12,832 nt of DNA from Planctomycetota bacterium (GCA_947440715.1 CANETI010000019.1:1-12832), one strand, 5' to 3'. Shown: positions 1-8,214, counted from the stretch's first letter. Made by a program: numbers and translations. Notes: generated from the sequence alone by a model not told the origin.

Positions 1-3000
1 GGTTCTGACCAAGTGGTGCCATCATCACTGGTACGTATTTCCCAACCACGCGGATAATCTTCGGCTGATTCAGTACAGTCGAGGGTAATTTGTGATAAGG
101 ACCACGATTTTTTCATGTCGAATTGAAACCATTGACCAGCTTTTTGACCTTCGCCAGTATCCCACCGTGATTTTGTATCTCCATCGACCAAGTTAGCCAT
201 TTTATTGCTATTATTGAATGATGAGAATGCCCATTTTTTAATTACCTTAGTATCGATGGGCACCAAATCGCCCAATTCCTCCATCGTATATGGCGCTAAA
301 CGATCAGCGGTCGCCGAACGAATTTTCGCCACATCTTCTTTCGTGATCGCAGAAGCCGAATTACCAAATGCGGTTCGGATATAGGTTAACACTTCAGCTA
401 CCCATTGGTCGTCATTCGCCTTCATCGGCAACATTAAACCCGCATACATTTGGCCATCTAATTCACCCATTAAACCATGCAGCACAATACGCGTCACCGC
501 GTCTTTATTTCCCAGCACGCGCGGTGAGCCAACCAAGGTTGGTCCCATGCGTTGACCATCACCACTCACAATACCTTTGCCATCAAGGCCATGACAAGCG
601 AAGCATAATTGTGCGAAGTGATCTTGGCCTTTTTTCGCCAAGGCCATCGCTTTGGGATCTAATTTCGGATTCATCGGATTTGGATTTTTAGGGTCATATT
701 TAATGCTTTGTTGTGCACTGGCAGAGATGATTTCGTTACCGGTATATTTCGCCGCGATATCAGCCAACAACTTTTTTGCCGCCGGATCATTCGAAAATCG
801 TAAGGAATTGACCGCCTGCACCACCACATCAATTTCTTTATCTTGAGCCAATAGCGCATATTCAGGCATCAACGTCATATCCCCTGCTTTAAACAATGTT
901 TCACTAATACGCAGAGCCGTGATCCGCACGCGTGCATCGGCATCTTTAAACGACGAACTCAACAGAGCGCGATCAGTTGCCACCAAACCATCTAACGTCC
1001 ACAGCGCATGTACTCGACCCAAGGCTGACGGACTACTCTTCGCCAATGATAATAAAGCAGGCACCACTGATTTATCCTGGCGCAACACGATCAATTGCTG
1101 CGCCATGTCGCGCCACCAACCATTGGGATGCGACAAAGACGCGACTAATTCCGCTGACGATTTCGCTAATAATGACGGCTGCGGACCTGGCTTTTGTGAT
1201 TCATGCACCACACGATAGATGCGTCCATGACCAGCATAGCGCGCATGGCCATCACGATCGATTATTTCCCGTAGATAAGATCCTGGTTTTGTCCAATTAC
1301 CTTCTTGCACAATGCCGTTATGCAGATCGCCAATATAAAGACAGCCATCAGGACCAGTTGCTGACCACACGGGACGGAAAGCTGGATCGGTTGAGGTAAT
1401 AAATTCGTCCTTATCGTGAGCGTTAACCATGATGCGTTTACCGTCAACGACACTAATTTTTGCACGACGTACTAAACGACCGACTGGTTCGGGTAAAATA
1501 TAATCTCCATACAAATCAGCTGGCATGCGATCACCACGAAAGATCGATTGGCCAGCAACAGCGGTAATATGATTAATAACGCCTTTAATTGGATGCACTC
1601 GCTTTAATCCACCCTGCACGTCAACCACCTGCATGCGTGGGAACAAGTCATTAAAGACCTCTGGGATTTCGCCCGATAAGGTCAACGAACCATAACTCGG
1701 ATGTTGCTGAAAACCCTTTGCCCCTCTTTCGCCACCACCAGTTGCACTAATGAGGCGACCGACATCATCTTGCGCTAAACCCCATTGCGAACTGATGCCA
1801 TAAATTCGGTCTGCTTCCCAGGTGCGGTCAGATTTAATGCGAAAACGACGACTTCCAACGAGTGCGCTATAAAGAAAATTATCCGTACCCCAAATCAACG
1901 CACTATCTTGGTGTTCCAAGTTGCCCTTTGACGGACCTCCATCGTATACCAGTTGTTGTTCGTCAGCGATGCCATCGCCATTGGTATCTTTATGCGAAAC
2001 GAATTTTCCCGTATATGTCTCAGCAATAATCACGCGATCATCCAGCGGCAACACCATGCGCGGCAATACCAAATTATCCAAATAGATGGAGCTCTTATCG
2101 TACACCCCGTCACCATTACTATCGGTCAGCATGGATACGCGTGAGAGCGGGTCGTTCTCACCTTTGGCATCAGCGTCCATCATATACGTACGCATTTCAC
2201 AGACGAATAAGCGACCATTACCATCCCAGGAAAATGCCACGGGATTAACAATCGCTGGTTCCTGAGCAACTAATTCAATGCGATAACCGGGAGGTAACGT
2301 AAAGCGCTTCATCGATTCTTCGACGCTTAAGTCCTTGAGCGATGGCAACACCTTGGCCACACCACCTGGGTAAAATTGACTGGCTTTGGTCGTTGGGAAA
2401 TCATCAGGAATAACCGTAGAAATTTTTCCCGTCGCCAACCATTCGATGGAGCGCAATAACACCGTCTGATAACCAACGCACGATAAACACGCGGTTTCAC
2501 CGACGTGCCCCATGACGTTGGTTAGCATTTTACCCTTACCGACCGGCACCCACCACACGATTGGTTCATCTTTACCCGTGCCACCATTTTTGGGGTCGGA
2601 ATAAGCCGAAAGTAAAATATTTAATTTTTCCGCTGGCCCACGTTGTCCATGATAGAGTTCGTCAAAGCGATGAATCCAATTAACTGGCATGTTCGCCGTA
2701 ATGGGATTACTGGTGTCGCGTACGGTCATTTTCCAATCGTACACCCCACCGTGGCCCATATTACGGCCCTGCCCTTTTTCTTCGCGTTGAACTTTACCTA
2801 ACTCATCAAAAAACACGCTGGCGCCAAACTCTTTTGGTCGCCACAACAAACCAACCGCCTGCTCAAAACCATTCCATCCGGTGAAACTATTATTCGCCGC
2901 GTGCAGCGGCATGACTCCACCACCATCAGCCAAATATTTTTCCATGCTGGCGCGCACGTCTTCTGGCCATTGCTCGCCATTATAATTAATTAACACGCAA

Positions 3001-3260
3001 CCGTATTTACTAAAATTAGGTTTCCAGGCATCCCAATCCGCTTTGGATGCTTTTGCCGCCGGTGCATTACTCTCTTCAATCACGAGCTGTTTTTGGTTAC
3101 CCAAAAAAGCCATGAGAAATTCATTTTTCTTCACCCAGTCGTGGTTGTTTTGACCGCCGATAAGGAGGACCTTTATGGTTTCCGCCCCCCTGAGCGACGC
3201 TGAAGTCACACATAACAGAGGCAAGATCAGTACGAGTAGGGCGAGCAGACGTGCAGGCAT
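1..3260 (-). CDS. ThuA / PVC-type dehydrogenase / HEAT / cytochrome c / discoidin fusion protein (3' end beyond window)
   Basis: Exported multidomain protein, 1086 codons visible without a stop and open at the left edge. The ATG at 3258-3260 is preceded by GGAG (minus strand, 3271-3268, 7-base spacer) and begins a signal peptide, MPARLLALLVLILPLL, with likely cleavage after residues SLRGA (about 26). Domains, in order: ThuA-like glutamine-amidotransferase-fold (about 28-280, from IKVLLIGGQNNHDW to RSIEWLATG); six-bladed-propeller soluble sugar-dehydrogenase-like domain typical of PVC bacteria (about 317-685), with Ca-loop-like motifs DSNGDGVYD and DTNGDGIAD; HEAT-like helices (about 690-800); class I cytochrome c with CFACH at residues 886-890 (bases 591-605) and a probable Met ligand in LMLPM; then an F5/8 type C (discoidin) carbohydrate-binding-like domain from about residue 1000 to the edge. 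Known for the family: large secreted PVC cytochrome fusions, biochemically little studied. Inferred: periplasmic oxidation of a sugar or polyol with electrons passed to the heme. The exact substrate is not readable. Confidence 0.9.
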   Translation of the reverse strand, partial: MPARLLALLVLILPLLCVTSASLRGAETIKVLLIGGQNNHDWVKKNEFLMAFLGNQKQLVIEESNAPAAKASKADWDAWKPNFSKYGCVLINYNGEQWPEDVRASMEKYLADGGGVMPLHAANNSFTGWNGFEQAVGLLWRPKEFGASVFFDELGKVQREEKGQGRNMGHGGVYDWKMTVRDTSNPITANMPVNWIHRFDELYHGQRGPAEKLNILLSAYSDPKNGGTGKDEPIVWWVPVGKGKMLTNVMGHVGETACLSCVGYQTVLLRSIEWLATGKISTVIPDDFPTTKASQFYPGGVAKVLPSLKDLSVEESMKRFTLPPGYRIELVAQEPAIVNPVAFSWDGNGRLFVCEMRTYMMDADAKGENDPLSRVSMLTDSNGDGVYDKSSIYLDNLVLPRMVLPLDDRVIIAETYTGKFVSHKDTNGDGIADEQQLVYDGGPSKGNLEHQDSALIWGTDNFLYSALVGSRRFRIKSDRTWEADRIYGISSQWGLAQDDVGRLISATGGGERGAKGFQQHPSYGSLTLSGEIPEVFNDLFPRMQVVDVQGGLKRVHPIKGVINHITAVAGQSIFRGDRMPADLYGDYILPEPVGRLVRRAKISVVDGKRIMVNAHDKDEFITSTDPAFRPVWSATGPDGCLYIGDLHNGIVQEGNWTKPGSYLREIIDRDGHARYAGHGRIYRVVHESQKPGPQPSLLAKSSAELVASLSHPNGWWRDMAQQLIVLRQDKSVVPALLSLAKSSPSALGRVHALWTLDGLVATDRALLSSSFKDADARVRITALRISETLFKAGDMTLMPEYALLAQDKEIDVVVQAVNSLRFSNDPAAKKLLADIAAKYTGNEIISASAQQSIKYDPKNPNPMNPKLDPKAMALAKKGQDHFAQLCFACHGLDGKGIVSGDGQRMGPTLVGSPRVLGNKDAVTRIVLHGLMGELDGQMYAGLMLPMKANDDQWVAEVLTYIRTAFGNSASAITKEDVAKIRSATADRLAPYTMEELGDLVPIDTKVIKKWAFSSFNNSNKMANLVDGDTKSRWDTGEGQKAGQWFQFDMKKSWSLSQITLDCTESAEDYPRGWEIRTSDDGTTWSE

Positions 3261-3310
3261 TTTCGGTCTCCGAGACGACAGGCGGTGAGTACAGATGATG
3301 GCTATTCCGC

Positions 3311-3345
3311 CTTATAGTGAAAGCGCTTCCATCTTCATGTCGCAA
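3311..3345 (-). promoter_or_regulatory. possible promoter of the ThuA/cytochrome gene
   Basis: On the minus strand a -10-like TATAAG (3316-3311) is the best AT-rich hexamer upstream of the gene. TTGCGA (3345-3340) resembles a -35 box but sits 23 bases away, longer than the usual 17, so the promoter is weak or activator-dependent if real. The implied leader would be about 45 bases. The LacI-like operator falls between the two elements. Confidence 0.3.
3318..3331 (-). promoter_or_regulatory. LacI-family operator-like palindrome
   Basis: TGAAAGCGCTTCCA is a 14-base palindrome with a single mismatched pair (3320/3329) centred on CG, matching the classic LacI/GalR-family operator pattern TGAAANCGNTTTCA. 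It lies about 58 bases upstream of the start codon of the ThuA/cytochrome gene and directly upstream, on the minus strand, of a TATAAG box (3316-3311). A bound repressor would therefore cover the promoter spacer. The match is visible in the sequence. That a sugar-responsive LacI-type repressor controls the gene is inference, and no regulator gene is present in the window. Confidence 0.55.
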
Positions 3346-3377
3346 TAATTACGTAATAGCGCCGGAATCGTTTAATG

Positions 3378-3407
3378 GGAAAAGAAAATGCCGTCTGCCT
3401 CAGGCGG
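3378..3407 (-). terminator. probable Rho-independent terminator of the sulfatase-esterase transcript
   Basis: Bases 3391-3397 and 3401-3407 form a 7-pair GC-rich stem (CCGTCTG / CAGGCGG, one G-T wobble) with a 3-base loop. Read on the minus strand, the stem is followed at once by CATTTTCTTTTCCC, a T-rich tract. It lies about 120 bases past the esterase stop and before the promoter region of the next minus-strand gene, which fits a transcript boundary. On the plus strand there is no T tract, so it is not bidirectional. Confidence 0.6.
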
Positions 3408-3525
3408 TTGCACCGCAATGCCAAGGCAGAAATGTCAAAACAAAGTCGGCGCCAGGGTCATAATGAACCGCAGACGGGAAATTATGTGCTCTGTAATCGC
3501 TAAAGGCGCCGCCTCATCCAGTCCA

Positions 3526-4812
3526 CTATTTCAACGGCACGGCCTTGCCATCCTTCGCAGCGCCCCACCACGCGCCCATCACCGGATAATAGGCATCATG
3601 AGGACGCGAATGATCGGCGGTCGGCATGATGACCACGCGCTTGGGCCCAGGAATTTGATTGAACATGGCAAAGACCCCCGCTGGTGCGCAGGTGGTGTCA
3701 ATTAATCCCATACCAACCAAGACCGGACCTTTAATGCGACGAGCAAAATTCACCACATCATAATAAGTGCTGGCGGTCGTCATTTTAGCAACGTCTTTGC
3801 CACTCCATGATTGCACCCAGTGCGGCCAACCGGGCATGCGCTTCACCTGTTCGCCAGTGTGATCACAACCTGCGGGAACATTCGCTGTGACAGCAGTAAC
3901 GCCGGGATGTAAACCAGCCACCATGATCGCCTGTAAACCACCTTGGCTACCACCTTGCGATAGCAGCGTGGTTTTATTCCAGTCCGAACGTTGAATTAAA
4001 TAATCTGCTCCGCGATAACAGGATAAATACATGCGCAAAAAATAACTCAACTCGCGATCATCGTTTCCAATCGTCGGATAGCCTTTCAGCGCACCCGCAT
4101 TTTGCGCGTCATAAAATGCTTTGCCTTCATCAATGGGCAAATCGTGCGCGATAAGATTAAGCACCATCCACCCACTTTTCGCTGGATTCACCGACCATTG
4201 CTTTTGCAGCGGATAAACTCCCGCCCATTGCACCGCCAACATGGCTGGACATGGCGCGTTCCCTTTCGGACGAGCAAAGTAGCCATGAATTTTACTACCA
4301 CGAATATTTCCCATGGTGATTTTCCACAGGTCCACATTCGCCTCACCTGATTCCACCGCTTCTAATTTCGCATCCATCGGCACGGCTTGCAGCTCAGCAA
4401 TTTTACCCTGCCAAAAAGCGTCGAAATCCGCGGGTTCAGGCGCTGACACGGGAATTTTATCCCAGGCATACGCTGCGCCGCCATAACTAGTTTTCTTATC
4501 GTGTGCGACAGCCAATAATAAGGTTCCTGGTTCCGACCAACTCGCACTCACCGTCGCCTTGCCATCAGCAAACATCAATTTACCCGCCGCAACGTCTTGC
4601 ACGCCGCCAGCTTTAACCGTGTAGCCAAGCGCTTCGGCTGGAACTTCAGTCACCGTTATCGTCCACGTCACCATTTGCCCAGGTTGGTACACCCCATCGA
4701 CACGATCTGGCGTCACCGTTAATTCAACGGCGGCTAGCGTGAGGCTGAAAATGCTCACGGCCCCCAGCAACAGCAAATGGGGCAGAAATTGGCGCGACAT
4801 AAATCGTAACAT
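3526..4812 (-). CDS. secreted acetylxylan-esterase-like alpha/beta hydrolase (AXE1 family)
   Basis: 428 residues from the chosen ATG at 4812-4810. The reading frame stays open 36 codons further upstream to 4920, but the chosen start has GGGAG six bases before it and begins a signal peptide (MLRFMSRQFLPHLLLLGAVS, likely cut after TLAA near residue 28). An N-terminal beta-sandwich-like domain (about 29-115) precedes the alpha/beta hydrolase core, making the protein about 100 residues longer than a minimal AXE1 esterase. The nucleophile motif is GGSQGG with Ser289. Asp372 (in GLIDTTCAP) and His401 (in TADHSRPH) complete the triad, and the Asp-His gap of 29 matches AXE1 enzymes. Expected role: removing acetyl groups from a polysaccharide outside the cytoplasm. 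It lies 156 bases downstream of the sulfatase on the same strand with no terminator between, so co-transcription is likely. Other carboxyl-ester substrates are possible. Confidence 0.87.
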   Translation of the reverse strand: MLRFMSRQFLPHLLLLGAVSIFSLTLAAVELTVTPDRVDGVYQPGQMVTWTITVTEVPAEALGYTVKAGGVQDVAAGKLMFADGKATVSASWSEPGTLLLAVAHDKKTSYGGAAYAWDKIPVSAPEPADFDAFWQGKIAELQAVPMDAKLEAVESGEANVDLWKITMGNIRGSKIHGYFARPKGNAPCPAMLAVQWAGVYPLQKQWSVNPAKSGWMVLNLIAHDLPIDEGKAFYDAQNAGALKGYPTIGNDDRELSYFLRMYLSCYRGADYLIQRSDWNKTTLLSQGGSQGGLQAIMVAGLHPGVTAVTANVPAGCDHTGEQVKRMPGWPHWVQSWSGKDVAKMTTASTYYDVVNFARRIKGPVLVGMGLIDTTCAPAGVFAMFNQIPGPKRVVIMPTADHSRPHDAYYPVMGAWWGAAKDGKAVPLK

Positions 4813-4818
4813 AGTTAG

Positions 4819-4823
4819 CTCCC
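4819..4823 (-). promoter_or_regulatory. ribosome binding site that fixes the esterase start
   Basis: GGGAG on the minus strand with a 6-base spacer (CTAACT) to the ATG at 4812. Neither the upstream in-frame ATG at 4920 nor the downstream one at 4800 has a comparable site, and only this start places the hydrophobic signal segment at the N-terminus. Confidence 0.6.
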
Positions 4824-4968
4824 GAAAACGGCTTGCTAGCAAATGCACCACGGTCGTGAACGTGACAGATAAGTCGCGCATCCGCACGAATTCGCTGCAT
4901 CCCGTGTAAAAACTCTTCACTCAACTATGTACTGCTGGGCTCTAAGAAGAATTGTCCCTACCTCATTA

Positions 4969-6378
4969 TTATTTCGCTTCAAACCCCGCACGAACCTTGC
5001 CGGCGTGATCAATCAGCGGCTTAGGATCAGCCACGGTGCCAAGTTCGCGGACGCCTGGGCCTTTTTCTTTGACGCCAAGATCGCCGTCCATGGCTTGCGC
5101 TAGCGCCGTGATTTGAGCCACTACATTGGGGTTCGCTGATGCGACATTGCTGGCTTCACCAATATCACTATCCAAGTTATATAATTCATTTTTAGCTAAG
5201 TGTAATTTCCACGGCCCTTGGCGCACAGCTTCTAAAACAAGACCTCTGAAATAATAAAAAACGTCGTGGGGCGGTTTGGCATCGGGCTTGCCAGTAAGCG
5301 ACGGCCATAAATCACGACCATCGATTACGCGATCCGTCGGAACCGTGCCGCCAGCGAGCCCAACGACGGTGGGCAACACATCAATCATCCCCGTAATGAC
5401 GTTACAGGTGGAACCAGCAGCAATTGATTTCGGCATCCACGCAATGGTCGATACGCGGATTCCACCTTCCAAGGTGCTGCCTTTATGGCCACGCAGCGGA
5501 GTATTAAAACCACGGTTAGTCCCGCCATTATCTGAGGTGAAAATAACCAAGGTTTTTTCACTCAGTCCCAAACTTCGCACCGTCTCTAATACTTGGCCGA
5601 CGCTCCAGTCCATCTCTTCAACCCAGTCCCCGTACAGACCATTTTTTGACTTATTGTGAAAAGCCTTCCCAGGATAAAGGGGGAAATGCACGGCAGAATG
5701 TGGCATATAAAGGAAGAACGGTTTGTCCTTATTCGCCGTGATAAACGACTTCGCTTCGTTGGTGTAGTTTTCCACCAGCTTACATTGGTCTTCGGGCAAT
5801 ACCCGTTGCAAGACCGTTTCTTGTCGCATCAGTGGCAACGGTGGCTGTCCTTTTTCGGGATTCCCCGCCTTCACAGGTTCGCCTAAATTACTTCTTACTC
5901 CATCTGCGACTGGACCCATGTCATTGGAATAAGGCAGGCCATAATACACATCGAATCCCTGACGCGTTGGCAAAAATTCTGGCTGATCACCTAAATGCCA
6001 CTTACCAACACAGGCCGTCGCATAACCTTGATCGCGCAATAATTCCGCGATGGTAATTTCTTTCGGCGATAATCCATTTCCGCCAATTGGAAATAACACA
6101 TGGGGAATACAGAGGGCACGCTTGGGATAGCAACCGGTCATCAATGCGGCGCGAGACGGTGAACATACCGGCGCGGCATAATAAGACGTCAGCTTGCAAC
6201 CTTCACTGGCCATGCGATCCACATTCGGCGTGCGATTGAGCGTCGAGCCAAAGGCACCGACATCGGCATAACCCAAGTCATCAATATTGATAATAATGAC
6301 ATTCGGTTTATCGGCAGCGTGGACAAAGCCCGCAAGTCCGACAAGCGCAAGCAGTGAGGCAACGAGCAATGATTTCAT
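4969..6378 (-). CDS. secreted type I sulfatase (arylsulfatase, S1 family)
   Basis: 469 residues, usual length for family S1 sulfatases. The ATG at 6378 follows AGGAG with a 6-base spacer and starts a signal peptide (MKSLLVASLLALVGLAGF, cut after VHA near residue 21). Active-site features are all present: metal ligands Asp33-Asp34 (NIDDLGY), formylglycine motif CSPSR with Cys72, Lys126 and His128 in GKWHLG, His227 in YMPHSAVH, the metal pair Asp283-Asn284 in TSDNGG, and Lys299 in RGHKGS. It should hydrolyse sulfate esters, probably on a polysaccharide, after Cys72 is converted to formylglycine by a maturase encoded elsewhere. The neighbouring radical SAM protein and the kinase FGE-like domain are unlikely to do this. 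It is first in the minus-strand block with the esterase, and starts divergently from the radical SAM gene. The sulfatase subfamily and substrate cannot be fixed by eye. Confidence 0.95.
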   Translation of the reverse strand: MKSLLVASLLALVGLAGFVHAADKPNVIIINIDDLGYADVGAFGSTLNRTPNVDRMASEGCKLTSYYAAPVCSPSRAALMTGCYPKRALCIPHVLFPIGGNGLSPKEITIAELLRDQGYATACVGKWHLGDQPEFLPTRQGFDVYYGLPYSNDMGPVADGVRSNLGEPVKAGNPEKGQPPLPLMRQETVLQRVLPEDQCKLVENYTNEAKSFITANKDKPFFLYMPHSAVHFPLYPGKAFHNKSKNGLYGDWVEEMDWSVGQVLETVRSLGLSEKTLVIFTSDNGGTNRGFNTPLRGHKGSTLEGGIRVSTIAWMPKSIAAGSTCNVITGMIDVLPTVVGLAGGTVPTDRVIDGRDLWPSLTGKPDAKPPHDVFYYFRGLVLEAVRQGPWKLHLAKNELYNLDSDIGEASNVASANPNVVAQITALAQAMDGDLGVKEKGPGVRELGTVADPKPLIDHAGKVRAGFEAK

Positions 6379-6555
6379 GACAAACTCCTAAGTCTTAGCT
6401 GATATCCATACCATGATGGCAAGGCTATCGTTGTGTAGGAACTCTCCACTCGGTAAAGGTAAAATGCCCGTGATTTACCTACTTCCGTGCTTGTGCCATA
6501 GGCCGCCAGGCATGTGCACATGGCCTTTCTCGCACGCGCACTATGGTTGCGCGCC

Positions 6556-8040
6556 ATGTCCGCCCCAGCGATTCTTATCTGCACGCTAAATGCTCGCTTC
6601 AGCCACGCGGCGCTCGGCCTGCGGTATTTGATGGCGAATATGGGCGACTTAACATCGCAGGCTGCCATTCGCGAATTTACTATTAATGATCAAGCAGCGC
6701 ATATTGCAGAACGTTTATTAGCCGAATCGCCACGCATTATCGGTTTTGGTATTTATATTTGGAACCTCAACGAAACGCTCAGCGTTATTGGATTACTAAA
6801 AGCCATCGCGCCAGATATTAAAATCGTCATCGGTGGTCCCGAAGTCACTCATGATTATGAACACGAAGCGGTGGTCGCCTTAGCCGATGTGCTCATTACC
6901 GGCGAAGCCGACCTGACCTTTGCGACGGTGTGCGCCGATTTATTAGCTGGCAAGCCCGTCGATAAAGTCGTCGCGAGTCCCAAACCAGACATCGCCGCCA
7001 TTAAATCACCATATCATCTCTACAGCGATACTGATCTGGCCAATCGCATCATCTATATGGAAGCGAGCCGCGGCTGCCCATTTACCTGTGAATTTTGTTT
7101 GTCGTCAATTGAAAATAGCGTCCGCGCTTTTCCGCTCGAAGCCTTTTTGCTCGACATGGAAGATCTACTGAAACGCGGCTGCACCACCTTTAAGTTTGTT
7201 GACCGCACCTTTAATTTATCGCCCAAGACGGCTTCGACGATTCTTTTATTCTTCCTCGATCGCTGGCGTGATGGTTTATTCCTGCATTTTGAAATGGTGC
7301 CTGATCGTTTGCCCGATGTGGTAAAATCGTTAATTGAAAAGTTCCCTGCCGGAGCCGTGCAGTTTGAAATCGGCATCCAAAGTTTCACCCCGGAAGTTGG
7401 CGCGCTGATTTCGCGCCGCATGGATCGCGGACGTACCGAAGCGAATTTCAAATGGCTACGCAGCAACACCGGCGTCCATATTCATGCGGATTTAATTATT
7501 GGCCTCCCAGGCGAAACCGTGGCCACCTTCGCGGAAAGCTACGATGCGCTGTCGCTGTTAGATCCGCAAGAAATCCAAGTTGGAATATTAAAATTACTTA
7601 AAGGTACGCCGCTCATTCGCCACCGCGAACCGTTTGCCATGCGTTTTAATCCGCAGCCGCCCTATGATTTGCTCGCCAGTCGCGACTTCGATTTCCCCAC
7701 CATGCAGCGACTCAAGCGCTTTGCCCGCTATCACGAAATGTACGTGAATAGCGGAAAATTTCGCCATGGCATCGCTCGGTTGATCGCCACTCAAGCCTCA
7801 CCATTTTTCGCCTTACTCGGCTTCACCGATTGGCTGTGGACCACCACACATCAAGAACACGCCTTCAGCCAAGTGCGACAATACGAATTAATCTTTACTT
7901 ATCTCTGTCAGCTCGAAGTCCCGCGCGAGGAAGTCACCGATCTGTTAGCGCAAGATTTCCTCGTCAACGGCACACGGAAATATTTACCAGAAATACTGCG
8001 CCCCGCCGTTGAAGCCGCCCACGGACGCACACGAACATAA
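6556..8040 (+). CDS. B12-binding-like radical SAM protein, DUF4080 type
   Basis: 494 residues from the ATG at 6556. Earlier in-frame starts exist at 6514 (GTG) and 6520 (ATG, a weak AGG nine bases before it). I chose 6556 because the conserved fold begins at once (ILICTLNARFSHAALGLRYL), but no start has a good ribosome binding site. Residues 4-135 form a Rossmann-like cobalamin-binding-type domain (VIGGPEV at 91-97), lacking the full DxHxxG cobalt-ligand motif. The radical SAM domain follows, with the iron-sulfur motif CPFTCEFC (Cys174, Cys178, Cys181), FKFVDRTFN and IIGLPGET. The C-terminal part resembles DUF4080. It should bind a [4Fe-4S] cluster and S-adenosylmethionine in the cytoplasm. 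Substrate unknown. No extra cysteine clusters of the SPASM type are seen, which argues against a sulfatase-maturase role. It is divergent from the sulfatase and 186 bases before the kinase. Confidence 0.85.
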   Translation: MSAPAILICTLNARFSHAALGLRYLMANMGDLTSQAAIREFTINDQAAHIAERLLAESPRIIGFGIYIWNLNETLSVIGLLKAIAPDIKIVIGGPEVTHDYEHEAVVALADVLITGEADLTFATVCADLLAGKPVDKVVASPKPDIAAIKSPYHLYSDTDLANRIIYMEASRGCPFTCEFCLSSIENSVRAFPLEAFLLDMEDLLKRGCTTFKFVDRTFNLSPKTASTILLFFLDRWRDGLFLHFEMVPDRLPDVVKSLIEKFPAGAVQFEIGIQSFTPEVGALISRRMDRGRTEANFKWLRSNTGVHIHADLIIGLPGETVATFAESYDALSLLDPQEIQVGILKLLKGTPLIRHREPFAMRFNPQPPYDLLASRDFDFPTMQRLKRFARYHEMYVNSGKFRHGIARLIATQASPFFALLGFTDWLWTTTHQEHAFSQVRQYELIFTYLCQLEVPREEVTDLLAQDFLVNGTRKYLPEILRPAVEAAHGRTRT

Positions 8041-8214
8041 TAAGAAGAGGCAATTCCACGCTATTTTGACCCTGGTAATCCGGAATTGGTATTGGTTCTT
8101 CTACGCCACATCAAACTGCTGGTGTTCAATTATAAAAGCTATATGGAATCAACATCTCAAAGCCTGTCTACAACGACAACTCGTTCGCCAGAAAACCTGA
8201 GTCAACCCTCGACT

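Noticed and set aside
368..1465. Short plus- and minus-strand reading frames across 368-1465
   Set aside because: They lie within the long minus-strand ThuA/cytochrome gene, whose frame encodes recognisable domains throughout. They are out-of-frame shadows.
3388..3705. Plus-strand 105-codon frame over the esterase 3' end
   Set aside because: No ribosome binding site. It begins within the terminator hairpin and overlaps the esterase C-terminus antisense, with no recognisable protein features.
4833..4842. Perfect 10-base palindrome TTGCTAGCAA just upstream of the esterase start
   Set aside because: Short, without CG centre or flanking symmetry. It lies only about 20 bases from the start codon and could be chance, so it is not called as an operator.
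4813..4920. Longer esterase N-terminus starting at 4920
   Set aside because: It would bury the signal peptide 36 residues inside the protein, and it lacks the GGGAG site that precedes the ATG at 4812.
6556..8040. Radical SAM gene as the anaerobic maturase of the neighbouring sulfatase
   Set aside because: It has a B12-binding-like N-terminus and DUF4080-like C-terminus, and lacks the SPASM-type cysteine clusters of known anaerobic sulfatase maturases.
8051..8088. Inverted repeat CAATTCC / GGAATTG after the radical SAM gene as terminator
   Set aside because: The stem is AT-rich, the loop is 24 bases, and the following sequence is not a real T tract.
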